A stretch of DNA of 64,000 bases from Arcobacter sp. CECT 8983 (GTDB lineage: Bacteria; Campylobacterota; Campylobacteria; Campylobacterales; Arcobacteraceae), in the NCBI RefSeq assembly GCF_004118855.1, contig NZ_PDKF01000004.1, forward strand, positions 397,604 to 461,603, in the 5' to 3' direction. Positions 34,802-43,673 of this stretch are shown piece by piece. A model generated the notes under the pieces. It saw only the letters and a list, made by a program, of their open reading frames with translations. It ran no database searches and was not told the origin of the DNA. Within the stretch, counting starts at the first letter, position 1, and every line of letters begins with the position of its first letter. The position numbers were made by a program, and so were the translations under genes.

Positions 34802-35165
34802 GGTTGTTTCAGGCTTTTTTATTATTTTAGCAATGACTTTAAACTTTGGTTTCTTTTATGGAGATATGGATTCACTTGTATCTCATAGTAAATATGAGCT
34901 TATGGCAGCAATTATTGTAAATTTAATTGCTACAACATTAAAACTTGGTGATAAAACTCAAATGGGTTCTGTTCTTTTAGCAACATCATTAGTTGCAGAT
35001 ATTCAACTTATAGTAGCAGCAACAGTTTGGGCAGTTGCTTCATATGCATATGCTATTAATCAAGAAATCACAAGTGTAATTATTTCACTTTCTGGTGGAG
35101 CATTATTAGCAAACTTTGTTTCTGTAGCACTTTATATTGGCGATACATTAAAGTCAAAGCGTTAG
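34788..35165 (+). CDS. DUF6394 family small membrane protein
   Basis: 125 residues from the ATG at 34788. GGAGG lies 9 bp upstream, whereas the earlier in-frame ATG at 34779 would abut that site. Four hydrophobic segments are predicted (about 5-22, 35-52, 68-92 and 97-115). I believe it belongs to DUF6394, a group found with ion-channel and glutamate-synthase-like genes in this phylum; function is unknown. The overlap with the FMN protein and the 29-bp gap to the K+ channel suggest a joint unit. Confidence 0.7.
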   Translation: MNLDKVVSGFFIILAMTLNFGFFYGDMDSLVSHSKYELMAAIIVNLIATTLKLGDKTQMGSVLLATSLVADIQLIVAATVWAVASYAYAINQEITSVIISLSGGALLANFVSVALYIGDTLKSKR

Positions 35166-35194
35166 TTTCTATAAAATAAAAGTAAAGAGTAGTT

Positions 35195-36880
35195 TTGGAA
35201 AATAGTTCACTATTTATAGTCTTACAAAGGATGAGAAAACCTTTTTTGGTTTTAATTATTACTTATACAATAGCTATTGTAGGTTTTCTTATAATTGAAG
35301 GGGTTGACAATAATGGCAACCCTTATCAAATGACTATATTTGATGCTTTTTATTTTGTAACTTACACAGCTACAACTATTGGTTTTGGTGAAACTCCTTA
35401 TGAGTTTACATATGCCCAAAGAATTTGGGCAACTGCTTCTATTTATATAACTGTTTTAGGATGGTTTTATGCAATTGGTACTTTAGTGTCTTTACTTCAA
35501 GATAAACTATTTATTAGAGGAATAAAAAGAACAAGATTTAAAAGACAAGTAAAAGGAATAAAAGAGAAATTCATTATTATCTTAGGCTATAATCAAATTA
35601 CACATGAAGTTGTAAATAGAGCAATAGAACAAGGTCTAAGAGCTGTTATTGTTGAAAAAGATGAAATAAAAGCAAATGAAGCTATTTTAGAAAACTTTAC
35701 TCCTACTGTTCCTGTTTTAGTTGCAGATGCACATTCTGCTTCGGCAATTGAACATGCAGGCATAAAAAGTAAATATTGTAGAGGTTTGGTATCTTTATTT
35801 GAAGATGATTCTTTAAATTTAAGAATTGCTCTTACTTCTAAACTTTTAAACCCTCATGTAAAATTAGTAGTAAAATCTACTACAAATAATCACTCTGATA
35901 ATCTAAAAGATTTAGATGTAGAAATTGTTGCAAATCCTTTTTCAATAATCTCAAGTGAAATATCAATGGCCCTAGCTGCACCAAACCTTTTAAAACTTGA
36001 AAAATGGATATATCGAATGGAAGATTTAAATGCAAGTCTTCCTCTTTTTCCAAAGGGAAAATATATTATATGTGGATATGGAAGAATGGGGCAACATATC
36101 TATGAAAGATTAAGACATTATAATATAGAAGCTCAATTTGTAGAGATAGATAAAAGAAAAGGCACAAACTTTGCAAATGATGAATATATGCATCTTACTT
36201 ATGGAAATGCAGATGATAAAGATTTATTACTAGAAGTAGGCATAGAAGAAGCTGTTGCAATTATCTCTGCAACAAATGATGATACAACAAATCTTTCAGT
36301 TCTTGCAACTGCAAAAAAACTAAATCCAAAAATTATGACAATTGCAAGAGAAAATGAAATGGAAGATTTCTCTATTTTCAAAAGTGCAAAAATTGACCAT
36401 ATCTTTATGCCTTCAAGAATTTTAATTAATAAAACAACAAATGCTTTAATAAATCCACTTTCAGATAAGTTTATTAGACTTATGTGTAAAAAAGATGATA
36501 AGTGGGCATCAACTTTAGTAAAAGATCTAAGTTCAAAAATTAATGAATTTCCTTTATTAAAAGAGATAACAATAGATAAGAAAAATACACTTATGATTTA
36601 TGAGGCAATAGAAAAGAAAGAAGAAATAACTTTAAAAATATTTACAAGGTCTTTATACAATAGAGATAAAGAAAATAATATAATACCGCTGTTACTTCAA
36701 CGAGGGAATGAATTTACATTATTACCATCTCTTGATGAAAAAATAGAAAAACATGATTCTATATTATTTGCTTGTGATGAAAATGCCCAAAGTGATATAG
36801 AATATATTAGTCAAAATATATATGAATTTCATTATGCCTTAACAGGAAAAGAAAAAAACACGATTTTTAAAAAGGATTAA
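35195..36880 (+). CDS. Potassium channel protein with two RCK domains
   Basis: 561 residues from a TTG start. Two membrane helices (about 16-36 and 80-103) flank a pore loop with the K+ filter T-T-I-G-F-G-E near residue 66. Two TrkA-N (RCK) domains follow: F-I-I-I-L-G-Y-N-Q-I-T near 126 and Y-I-I-C-G-Y-G-R-M-G near 289, the latter with an intact glycine-rich nucleotide loop. A TrkA-C-like C-terminus is present. It probably conducts K+ under nucleotide or ligand control. It is followed after one base by kdsA. Confidence 0.87.
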   Translation: MENSSLFIVLQRMRKPFLVLIITYTIAIVGFLIIEGVDNNGNPYQMTIFDAFYFVTYTATTIGFGETPYEFTYAQRIWATASIYITVLGWFYAIGTLVSLLQDKLFIRGIKRTRFKRQVKGIKEKFIIILGYNQITHEVVNRAIEQGLRAVIVEKDEIKANEAILENFTPTVPVLVADAHSASAIEHAGIKSKYCRGLVSLFEDDSLNLRIALTSKLLNPHVKLVVKSTTNNHSDNLKDLDVEIVANPFSIISSEISMALAAPNLLKLEKWIYRMEDLNASLPLFPKGKYIICGYGRMGQHIYERLRHYNIEAQFVEIDKRKGTNFANDEYMHLTYGNADDKDLLLEVGIEEAVAIISATNDDTTNLSVLATAKKLNPKIMTIARENEMEDFSIFKSAKIDHIFMPSRILINKTTNALINPLSDKFIRLMCKKDDKWASTLVKDLSSKINEFPLLKEITIDKKNTLMIYEAIEKKEEITLKIFTRSLYNRDKENNIIPLLLQRGNEFTLLPSLDEKIEKHDSILFACDENAQSDIEYISQNIYEFHYALTGKEKNTIFKKD

Positions 36881-36881
36881 C

Positions 36882-37682
36882 ATGACAATATTAACTGGAC
36901 CATGTGTTTTAGAAGATAGAGATACAGTATTTAAAATTGCAGAAAAACTAAAACCATTAAGTGAAGATAAAAGAGTAGATTTTTATTTTAAAGCCTCTTT
37001 TGACAAAGCTAATAGAACAAGCCTTAGTTCATATAGAGGACCAGGCTTAGAAGAAGGCTTAAAATTATTTCAAGAGATAAAAGAACAGTTTGGATACAAA
37101 CTTATAAGTGATATACATGAATCATATCAAGCAAAACCAGCAGGTGAAGTTTTAGATATTTTACAAATTCCTGCATTTTTATGTAGACAAACAGATTTAC
37201 TTGTAGAAGCAGCAAAAACTAATTGTAAAATAAATATTAAAAAAGGTCAATTTTTAGCAGCAGATGCAATGAAACATCCAGTTGAAAAAGTACTTCAAAC
37301 AAGAGGTGTTAATGAGGTATCTTATATAAACTCTTCTGAAAATGGTGTTTGGCTTTGTGAAAGAGGTAATAGCTTTGGATATGGTGCTTTAGTTGTAGAT
37401 ATGAGAAATTTAATTCTTATGCGAGAGTATGCTCCTGTTATTTTTGATGCAACACACTCTGTACAAATACCAAGTACTGGTGGAACAACAGGTGGTAATT
37501 CTGAATTTGTTCCATATATGGCAAGAGCAGCAGCAAGTGTTGGTGTTGATGGTTTCTTTTTTGAAACTCATACAGACCCAAAATCTGCTAAAAGTGATGG
37601 TCCAAATATGCTACAAGTAGATAAATTATATAAAACAATTGATGAGATATTTGCTATTAAAGAAGCGCTTCAAAGCCTTTAA
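36882..37682 (+). CDS. kdsA: 3-deoxy-8-phosphooctulonate (KDO-8-P) synthase
   Basis: 266 residues. Motifs are L-T-G-P-C-V-L-E near residues 4-11, F-K-A-S-F-D-K-A-N-R near 52, K-K-G-Q-F-L-A near 120 and F-D-A-T-H-S-V-Q near 187. It condenses PEP with arabinose 5-phosphate for lipid A-core synthesis. The Cys in G-P-C, where the E. coli enzyme has Asn, marks the metal-dependent class. SD AAGGA lies within the end of the preceding gene, so it may be read from that transcript. Confidence 0.94.
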   Translation: MTILTGPCVLEDRDTVFKIAEKLKPLSEDKRVDFYFKASFDKANRTSLSSYRGPGLEEGLKLFQEIKEQFGYKLISDIHESYQAKPAGEVLDILQIPAFLCRQTDLLVEAAKTNCKINIKKGQFLAADAMKHPVEKVLQTRGVNEVSYINSSENGVWLCERGNSFGYGALVVDMRNLILMREYAPVIFDATHSVQIPSTGGTTGGNSEFVPYMARAAASVGVDGFFFETHTDPKSAKSDGPNMLQVDKLYKTIDEIFAIKEALQSL

Positions 37683-37694
37683 TATTTTTTTAGA

Positions 37695-37700
37695 TATAAT
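37695..37700 (+). promoter_or_regulatory. -10 box for ribH-nusB-pyrF
   Basis: TATAAT stands 32 bp before the ribH ATG in the 50-bp gap after kdsA, and TTGGAGA gives the ribosome site. This suggests an extra promoter for the ribH-nusB-pyrF group. Confidence 0.5.
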
Positions 37701-37732
37701 GGCTAAATATTAGAAAAATTTGGAGAAATTTT

Positions 37733-38203
37733 ATGAAGATTATTGAAGGAAAAATGAGATTAAATGGTAACGAAAAAGTTGCTATTATCAATGGAAGATT
37801 TAATCATATTATTACAGATAGATTAGTTGAAGGTGCAAAGGATGCATTCGTAAGACACGGTGGAAACGAAGACAATTTAGATTTAATTCTAGTACCTGGT
37901 GCTTTTGAAATTCCATTTGCTTTAGAAAAAGCTCTTGAATCTGGAAAATATGATGCAGTTTGTTGTGTTGGTGCAATAATTAGAGGAGCAACTCCACACT
38001 TTGATTATATCTCAGCAGAAGCAACTAAAGGTATCGCAACAGTTGCTTTAAAATATGGTAAAGCTGTATCAAATGGTGTTTTAACAACTGATACAATTGA
38101 GCAAGCTATTGAAAGAGCTGGTTCAAAAGTTGGAAATAAAGGTGCAGAAGCTATGACTACAATCATTGAGATGTTAGACCTTTATTCAGAGATGGGGAAA
38201 TAA
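37733..38203 (+). CDS. ribH: 6,7-dimethyl-8-ribityllumazine synthase
   Basis: 156 residues, the family length. Motifs are G-R-F-N-H-I-I near residue 22, V-P-G-A-F-E-I-P near 56, [13 protein letters not shown] near 80 with the catalytic His, and [11 protein letters not shown] near 113. It condenses the ribityl-uracil and dihydroxybutanone phosphate to lumazine, the penultimate step to riboflavin. It is followed directly by nusB, a common pairing. No FMN riboswitch is visible upstream. Confidence 0.96.
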   Translation: MKIIEGKMRLNGNEKVAIINGRFNHIITDRLVEGAKDAFVRHGGNEDNLDLILVPGAFEIPFALEKALESGKYDAVCCVGAIIRGATPHFDYISAEATKGIATVALKYGKAVSNGVLTTDTIEQAIERAGSKVGNKGAEAMTTIIEMLDLYSEMGK

Positions 38204-38204
38204 T

Positions 38205-38603
38205 TTGGCAACTAGAACACAAGCAAGAGAATCAGTAATAGGTTTACTTTATGCATATGACCTTGGAAATGAAGGTATTGTAACTTTTATTGATGAGATT
38301 TTAGAAGATAAAAAAATCAGAAATAAACAAAAAGATTTTGCATTAGATTTATTTAATGGAGTAGTTGACAATATTGAAGATATTAGTGAAGAGATTGTTT
38401 CACATTTAAAACAAGGTGGAATCAAAGATATTGGAAGTGTTGAAAAATCTATTTTAAGACTTGCTATTTATGAGATTAAATTTAAAGGTTTAGATAAAGC
38501 AATTGTTATTAATGAAGCAATTGAATTGTCTAAAAAGTTAGCTTCAGATGGTGCTCCAAAGTTTATAAATGGAGTATTAGATAAAGTAAATAAGGCATCA
38601 TAA
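38205..38603 (+). CDS. nusB: Transcription antitermination factor NusB
   Basis: 132 residues from a TTG start one base after the ribH stop. NusB features are the N-terminal R-E-S-V-I-G-L-L-Y-A-Y, the central I-G-S-V-E-K-S-I-L-R-L-A-I-Y-E near residue 82 and A-I-V-I-N-E-A-I-E-L-S-K-K near 104, ending F-I-N-G-V-L-D-K. It binds boxA RNA with NusE (S10) during rRNA transcription. The TTG start with a G-rich site in the end of ribH suggests coupling. Confidence 0.94.
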   Translation: MATRTQARESVIGLLYAYDLGNEGIVTFIDEILEDKKIRNKQKDFALDLFNGVVDNIEDISEEIVSHLKQGGIKDIGSVEKSILRLAIYEIKFKGLDKAIVINEAIELSKKLASDGAPKFINGVLDKVNKAS

Positions 38604-39299
38604 ATGAGAGATATGAAGTTATGTATTTCTCTTGATTTACCAAGTGCAAAAGAGAATCTTGCACTTGTTGAACAAATTAAAGATTATGATGTTTGGTTAA
38701 AAGTTGGACTAAGAAGTTTTACTAGAGATGGAAAAGCTTTTTTAGAAGAGTTAAAAGCAATTAACCCAAACTTTAAAATCTTTTTAGATTTAAAGCTTTA
38801 TGATATTCCAAATACTATGGCAGATGCAGCACAAGAAATTGTTTCATTTGGACTTGTAGATATGTTTAATGTACATGCAAGTGCAGGGAAAAGAGCAATG
38901 AGTGAAGTTATGGAAAGAATTAAAGATTTTCCAAATAAACCTTTAGTTATAGCTGTAACAGCTCTTACTTCATTTGATAATGATGAGTTTAAAGCAGTAT
39001 ATAATGAAGATATCCAAACAAAAGCCACTAAACTAGCAATAGATACATATGAGTCAGGAGTAGATGGAGTTGTTTGTTCTGCTTTTGAAAGTTTAGATAT
39101 TAAGAAAAATACTTCTGATGAGTTTATTACTTTATGTCCTGGAATTAGACCTTTTGGTGAAGCTGCAGGGGATCAAAAAAGAGTTGCTGATATTGCTTTT
39201 TCAAAAGAAAATTTAGTGGATTTTATTGTAGTTGGAAGACCAATTTATAAAGCAGAAAACCCAAAAGAAGTAGTTAATAATATTTTAAAGAACATTTAG
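38604..39299 (+). CDS. pyrF: Orotidine 5'-phosphate decarboxylase
   Basis: 231 residues, beginning at the base after the nusB stop. Motifs are L-C-I-S-L-D near residue 6, V-G-L-R-S-F near 35, the catalytic [14 protein letters not shown] near 57-70, and C-P-G-I-R-P-F near 180. It converts OMP to UMP, the last step of pyrimidine synthesis. Another ATG lies three codons in; the first is preferred because AAGG lies about 9 bp upstream. Confidence 0.95.
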   Translation: MRDMKLCISLDLPSAKENLALVEQIKDYDVWLKVGLRSFTRDGKAFLEELKAINPNFKIFLDLKLYDIPNTMADAAQEIVSFGLVDMFNVHASAGKRAMSEVMERIKDFPNKPLVIAVTALTSFDNDEFKAVYNEDIQTKATKLAIDTYESGVDGVVCSAFESLDIKKNTSDEFITLCPGIRPFGEAAGDQKRVADIAFSKENLVDFIVVGRPIYKAENPKEVVNNILKNI

Positions 39300-39333
39300 T
39301 TTGAAATTAAGATGTTTTTAAGTACATATTCAT

Positions 39334-39339
39334 TAAAAT
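39334..39339 (+). promoter_or_regulatory. -10 box for the tRNA cluster
   Basis: TAAAAT lies 17 bp before the first base of tRNA-Ser, giving a short 5' leader of about ten bases. Confidence 0.45.
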
Positions 39340-39356
39340 CTCATTCCTAATTCGTT

Positions 39357-39447
39357 GGACAAGTGGGTGAGTTGGCTGAAACCACTTCCCTGCTAAGGAA
39401 GCGTACTGGCAACGGTACCGAGGGTTCGAATCCCTCCTTGTCCGCCA
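39357..39447 (+). tRNA. tRNA-Ser(GCU)
   Basis: 91 bases including the encoded CCA. The acceptor stem GGACAAG pairs with CTTGTCC. The anticodon GCT is at 39392-39394 within loop CTGCTAA. The long variable arm (GTACTGGCAACGGTACC region) is typical of class II Ser tRNAs, and GGTTCGAATCC forms the T arm. Confidence 0.97.
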
Positions 39448-39474
39448 CTAATTATGGATATTATTAGTGTGGTT

Positions 39475-39551
39475 GGGTTCTTAGCTCAGCTGGTTAGAGC
39501 ACTCGGCTCATAACCGAGTGGTCCGGAGTTCGAATCTCCGAGAACCCACCA
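39475..39551 (+). tRNA. tRNA-Met(CAU), probably elongator
   Basis: 77 bases with encoded CCA. The acceptor GGGTTCT pairs with AGAACCC, and anticodon CAT is at 39509-39511. The first acceptor pair is a normal G-C, unlike initiator tRNA, so elongator Met is preferred. A tRNA-Ile2 with lysidine-modified CAU cannot be excluded by eye. Confidence 0.9.
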
Positions 39552-39566
39552 CTTTTATAATAATAC

Positions 39567-39643
39567 GCGGGAGTAGCTCAGTTGGCTAGAGCCTCTGCCT
39601 TCCAAGCAGATTGTCGCGAGTTCGAGTCTCGTCTCCCGCTCCA
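39567..39643 (+). tRNA. tRNA-Gly(UCC), copy 1
   Basis: 77 bases with encoded CCA. The acceptor GCGGGAG pairs with CTCCCGC, and anticodon TCC is at 39601-39603. It is identical base for base to the copy at 39688-39764. Confidence 0.97.
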
Positions 39644-39672
39644 CTTTTTATTTGTTTTTAAGAAATTTTTGT

Positions 39673-39678
39673 TAAAAT
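39673..39678 (+). promoter_or_regulatory. -10 box for the second tRNA-Gly
   Basis: TAAAAT, preceded by a T-rich stretch, ends 9 bp before the second tRNA-Gly copy. That copy may therefore have its own promoter. Confidence 0.4.
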
Positions 39679-39687
39679 TTCACCATT

Positions 39688-39764
39688 GCGGGAGTAGCTC
39701 AGTTGGCTAGAGCCTCTGCCTTCCAAGCAGATTGTCGCGAGTTCGAGTCTCGTCTCCCGCTCCA
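39688..39764 (+). tRNA. tRNA-Gly(UCC), copy 2
   Basis: An identical duplicate of the 77-base gene at 39567, with anticodon TCC and encoded CCA. The 44-bp spacer between the copies is AT-rich and unrelated to the sequence after copy 2, so the duplicated unit is essentially the tRNA itself. Confidence 0.97.
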
Positions 39765-39832
39765 CTTATTTTTTAACTACATATTAATCAAAACTTCAAT
39801 AAAATTACAAAAAAAATATAAAGACTTAATTA

Positions 39833-41413
39833 ATGAATGAATTTGTAAAAAATAACCTAAACTCTATACTTGAAGCTTCATTCTCTTTATCAAATCAAGC
39901 AATTTATCTTTTAAACAAAGAAGGGGAAGTATTATTTGCAAATAACAATGCATTAGAGACTTTAGGCTATACAAAAGAAGAGATAACAAAGCTTTATGTA
40001 TGGGACATTGATACAAATGTAAATACAAAAGAAAAGTATTTAGATGCATTAGAAATATTTTATAAAAAAGCTGCTAATGGTCAATCTAATACTTTAGAAA
40101 CCTATCATAAAAGAAAAAATGGAAGAAGATTTCCTGTTGAAGTTGTTTCAACATTTACTGAAATAAATGGGCAAGAATATCTTTTTTCATATGCAAGAGA
40201 TATTACAAGTAGGGTTAGACGAACAGAAGAGATAAATTTATATTTTGATTTAATAAACTCTTCAAAAGATATGATTTTTGTTGTTGACCATGAAACTGAG
40301 ATAGTAGAGTTTGCAAATGAAACAGCCTGTGATGAGTTAGGTTATACATTAGCTCAGCTAAAGAAAATGAAAATATCTCAGATTAGAAAACCAATGGAAA
40401 GTGTTGATAATATTGCTATTGCTGAAGTTTTAGAAAAAATAAAACAAAAGCATAGTTTAACTACCTTTGGTGTTTATACTTCAAAATATGGAAAAGATAT
40501 CCCTGTTGAGACTTCACTTCATTTAAAAGAGTACCAAGGTAAATTTTTTGTAACAGCTATTTCAAGAGATATTTCAGAGAGACTTGAAATAGACGGAAAA
40601 AGAGAAGATTTAAACTTAAAACTAAAAAATTATAATAAAACCCTAGAAAAAGAGATTAGTAAAGTAAAAAAAGATCTACTTGATTATGAAACAATTATGA
40701 AAAGACAATCAAAAATGGCAGCCATGGGTGAAATGCTAGAAAATATAGCTCACCAATGGAGACAACCTCTTTCTGCTGTATCTGTACTTGCTACGGGAAT
40801 GATTTTACAAAATGATCAAGACATCCTAACTAAAGACCTTTTAGACGCAGGTTTAAATGATATAAATGAACAAGTACAATATCTGTCTAAAACTATAGAT
40901 GATTTTAGAAACTTCTTTAAACCAAATAAACAAAAAAATAGGTTTCACCTAAAAACTGTAATCAAAACATCTATCAAATTATCAAAAGCAAGATATACAA
41001 AAGAACATATTGAGTTTATTACAAATATCGAAGATATGGAGCTTTTCACTTATGAAAATGAACTGCTACAAGTTTTATTGAATATCATTACAAATGCAAA
41101 AGATGAATTAATCAAAAAAGAGGGTAAAAAGTTTATTATTATAGATACTTCTTCAGATGAAAACTATTTATATATTAGAGTTAAAGACAATGCAGGTGGA
41201 ATAGATAAATTTATTTTAGATAGAATATTTGAACCATACTTTACTACTAAACATAATTCTCAAGGTACTGGAATAGGTCTTTATATGTCAGAAAATATTG
41301 TTAAGCATATGAATGGAAAAATAAGTGTCACAAATGAAAATGTTGAGTATAATAGCTCTGTATATTTAGGTGCTTGTTTTGAGATAAAACTTCCTTTTGT
41401 ACAAAATAGATAA
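39833..41413 (+). CDS. PAS-domain sensor histidine kinase (soluble)
   Basis: 526 residues with no membrane segment. Two PAS domains are predicted at about 10-125 (L-L-N-K-E-G-E-V-L-F-A-N-N, ending F-S-Y-A-R-D-I-T) and 130-250 (I-F-V-V-D-H-E-T, ending I-S-R-D-I-S-E-R). A coiled coil at 250-290 leads to the kinase core: I-A-H-Q-W-R-Q-P-L with His307, N-box N-I-I-T-N-A-K-D-E-L, D-N-A-G-G and G-T-G-I-G-L-Y-M. It probably senses a cytosolic signal such as redox state or a small ligand. No regulator is adjacent on the same strand; the regulator at 43674 is a possible partner. Confidence 0.87.
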   Translation: MNEFVKNNLNSILEASFSLSNQAIYLLNKEGEVLFANNNALETLGYTKEEITKLYVWDIDTNVNTKEKYLDALEIFYKKAANGQSNTLETYHKRKNGRRFPVEVVSTFTEINGQEYLFSYARDITSRVRRTEEINLYFDLINSSKDMIFVVDHETEIVEFANETACDELGYTLAQLKKMKISQIRKPMESVDNIAIAEVLEKIKQKHSLTTFGVYTSKYGKDIPVETSLHLKEYQGKFFVTAISRDISERLEIDGKREDLNLKLKNYNKTLEKEISKVKKDLLDYETIMKRQSKMAAMGEMLENIAHQWRQPLSAVSVLATGMILQNDQDILTKDLLDAGLNDINEQVQYLSKTIDDFRNFFKPNKQKNRFHLKTVIKTSIKLSKARYTKEHIEFITNIEDMELFTYENELLQVLLNIITNAKDELIKKEGKKFIIIDTSSDENYLYIRVKDNAGGIDKFILDRIFEPYFTTKHNSQGTGIGLYMSENIVKHMNGKISVTNENVEYNSSVYLGACFEIKLPFVQNR

Positions 41414-41422
41414 GGCAAAAAA

Positions 41423-41959
41423 ATGAATGATAGATTACATGAAATCTTAGGTGAAGTTGGAATTATCCACAAAGCACTTTTAGAAAACAATAAAATTGAT
41501 GATGTAGATTATGTGTTAGAGTATATAGATAGTTTTGAAGATGATGTTAAAGACCATTATTTAAAACTATTATTACAATACTATTTCCAACAAAATAATT
41601 TAAAGAATTTAAAAGAGTTACTTCTTTTAGGTTACAAATTTGATTTAAGAATGGAAGATATTAAGTTAGCATTTTTAAATATTAAATCAAATGATGAAAA
41701 TGTAATTGACTTTTTTGATGATAATGTAGTGTTTTTAAAAGACTCAAATATGGAAGAGCCTTTAAAAGCAATTTACACTTATTATAAAGAAAATAAACAG
41801 TTACAAGCAAGTTTAGAACAAACAATAGAATTATTAAAAAGAAATAGATATATTTGTGCATATGCATACAAAAATAGTGATTATGATTTCGCAAAATTCT
41901 TTTTAAATGAAGACTTATTAAAATCTTTACAAGAAGATTTACCATATTTGTTAAAGTAG
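41423..41959 (+). CDS. Hypothetical protein, helical and acidic
   Basis: 178 residues, rich in Leu, Asp, Glu, Lys and Asn, with no signal peptide or membrane segment. Short helix-turn-helix-like pairs (for example L-K-E-L-L-L-L-G-Y-K-F-D near residue 61) hint at ankyrin- or HEAT-like helical packing, but no repeat is clear. It starts 9 bp after the PAS kinase stop (AAGGCAAAAAA spacing) and ends just before the radical SAM gene, so all three look co-transcribed. I recognise no family. Confidence 0.6.
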   Translation: MNDRLHEILGEVGIIHKALLENNKIDDVDYVLEYIDSFEDDVKDHYLKLLLQYYFQQNNLKNLKELLLLGYKFDLRMEDIKLAFLNIKSNDENVIDFFDDNVVFLKDSNMEEPLKAIYTYYKENKQLQASLEQTIELLKRNRYICAYAYKNSDYDFAKFFLNEDLLKSLQEDLPYLLK

Positions 41960-41968
41960 GTAATAGTT

Positions 41969-42844
41969 ATAGCAAAGTTTAAAAAAGTACATGTTGAAAT
42001 AACTAATGTTTGTAATCTAAAATGTAGTTTCTGCCCTCCAAAACTTCAGCCAAATGAAACAATGAAACTTTCAAAGTTTGATGAGCTAAATAAGCAGTTA
42101 AAAGAAGTAACTAATGAATTGGCTTATCATGTAGTTGGAGACCCTTTAGTTTTAAAAAATCTAAGTGAGTACTTAGATGTAAGTTTAAAACATAAACTTA
42201 AAGTAAATATAGTAACTACAGCAAACAATATAAATAAAAGTTTTCATGAAACACTGATGCACAAAGCAATAAGGCAAATAAACTTTTCTATAAACTCTTA
42301 TAATGCAAACTCACACAAAAAGTCTTTAGAAGAGTATTTAAATCCAATAATTGAGTTTACAAAGTATGCAATTGAAAAAGAACAACACTTTTTTATTAAT
42401 TTTAGAATTTGGAATTTAGATGATACTAAAAGTGCAAAAGAGTTTAACTATAAAGTATTTAACTACTTAGAAAAGCATTTTGATGTAAACTTAAATTTAG
42501 ATGCAATCTATAAAGAAAAACCAAAAAATATAAAACTAGCTAGAATGGTTTTTATAAATTTTGATGAGTATTTTAATTGGCCAAGCTTGGAAAATGAGTT
42601 TGTTTCTAAAGAGGGAACTTGCTATGGTTTAGATTCTCACTTCGCAATTTTAAGTTCAGGAAAAGTAGCTCCTTGTTGTTTAGATAAAGATGCAGTTGTA
42701 AATTTAGGAGATATTAATAACTCTTCAATAAAAGAAATATTAGCTTCTAAAAGAGTGCAAGATATAAAGCAAGGCTTTAAAAGTGGCAAAGTAATAGAAG
42801 AACTTTGTCAAAGATGTGAATATAGAACAAGATTTAATAAATAA
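41969..42844 (+). CDS. Radical SAM/SPASM domain protein, probable AUA start
   Basis: 291 residues if started at ATA 41969. The first conventional start (ATG 42062) lies after the essential cluster motif C-N-L-K-C-S-F-C (codons 42011-42034), so it cannot be right. Between the in-frame stop at 41957 and 42062 no ATG, GTG or TTG occurs. TAGG stands 8 bp before the ATA, followed by codons for A-K-F-K-K-V-H-V-E-I-T. The SPASM-like C-terminus has G-T-C-Y-G, V-A-P-C-C-L-D near residue 228 and L-C-Q-R-C-E-Y near 280, suggesting one or two extra 4Fe-4S clusters. Such enzymes modify peptides or small molecules; the substrate is unknown. Confidence 0.8.
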   Translation: MAKFKKVHVEITNVCNLKCSFCPPKLQPNETMKLSKFDELNKQLKEVTNELAYHVVGDPLVLKNLSEYLDVSLKHKLKVNIVTTANNINKSFHETLMHKAIRQINFSINSYNANSHKKSLEEYLNPIIEFTKYAIEKEQHFFINFRIWNLDDTKSAKEFNYKVFNYLEKHFDVNLNLDAIYKEKPKNIKLARMVFINFDEYFNWPSLENEFVSKEGTCYGLDSHFAILSSGKVAPCCLDKDAVVNLGDINNSSIKEILASKRVQDIKQGFKSGKVIEELCQRCEYRTRFNK

Positions 42845-42854
42845 AGGTTTTTAG

Positions 42855-43673
42855 ATGTTAGAAGGACGAATGATATCATTAAGTGTTAGAGATTTTTTTA
42901 CAAAACCAATGCTTAAAATAGCTTTTTTACCACTTATAATTACTATGGTAGTTTTACTAATAGCTTTTTATAGTGCTGCTGATTATGGTTTTGATTCATT
43001 ACAAATTTATATAGAAACAACACAAAATGGTCAAGATATAGCAGTTGATCCAAATGCTCCATTTTATTATATATGGGCAACGGCAGTTATTGGATTTTTA
43101 TTTCAATACTCAGTAACTTCATGGTTAGTAGGATTTTTATTTTATACTATTGGAACACTATTTGTTATGATGTTTTCAGTATTTACTACACTTATTATTA
43201 TAGGTTTTTTAACACCATTTATTTTAGATATTCTTCAAAAAAGACACTACCCTGAGATAAAAACAAATGGATTCGGAAATATTCTAAGTCCCCTTTGGGT
43301 TTTATTTAGAAGTGGTCTAATAATGGTAATTATGTTTTTTGTATTAATGCCTTTATATTTTATTCCATTTATAAATATAATTGCTTTTAATCTACCTTTA
43401 TACTATTTCTTCCATAAGCTTTTAACTTATGATATAGCCTCTACAATTCTTACTAAAGAAGAGTATGCAGTAATTCATACAAGAAAAGCAAACTCTTTTA
43501 GAGCTAGAACTATTTTCTTATATATCTTATCAATGGTACCTTTTATTACTCTGTTTACTGCAGTATTTTATATCATATATTTAGGGCATGGATATTTTCA
43601 AGAATTAAAGAAAATTAGAAATAATGAAGATAGTATTATAAATAATTTAGAAACAAAGCAGCTACAAGATTAG
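42855..43673 (+). CDS. EI24/CysZ-like membrane protein
   Basis: 272 residues with about five membrane segments (roughly 22-42, 72-92, 96-122, 155-185 and 220-245). The EI24 (CysZ-like) pattern appears as R-D-F-F-T-K-P-M-L-K-I-A-F-L-P near residue 12 and F-L-T-P-F-I-L-D-I-L near 118. In E. coli CysZ imports sulfate, but the EI24 family is broader and no cysteine-synthesis gene is near. AAAGG lies 7 bp before the chosen ATG; another ATG lies five codons on. Confidence 0.75.
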   Translation: MLEGRMISLSVRDFFTKPMLKIAFLPLIITMVVLLIAFYSAADYGFDSLQIYIETTQNGQDIAVDPNAPFYYIWATAVIGFLFQYSVTSWLVGFLFYTIGTLFVMMFSVFTTLIIIGFLTPFILDILQKRHYPEIKTNGFGNILSPLWVLFRSGLIMVIMFFVLMPLYFIPFINIIAFNLPLYYFFHKLLTYDIASTILTKEEYAVIHTRKANSFRARTIFLYILSMVPFITLFTAVFYIIYLGHGYFQELKKIRNNEDSIINNLETKQLQD

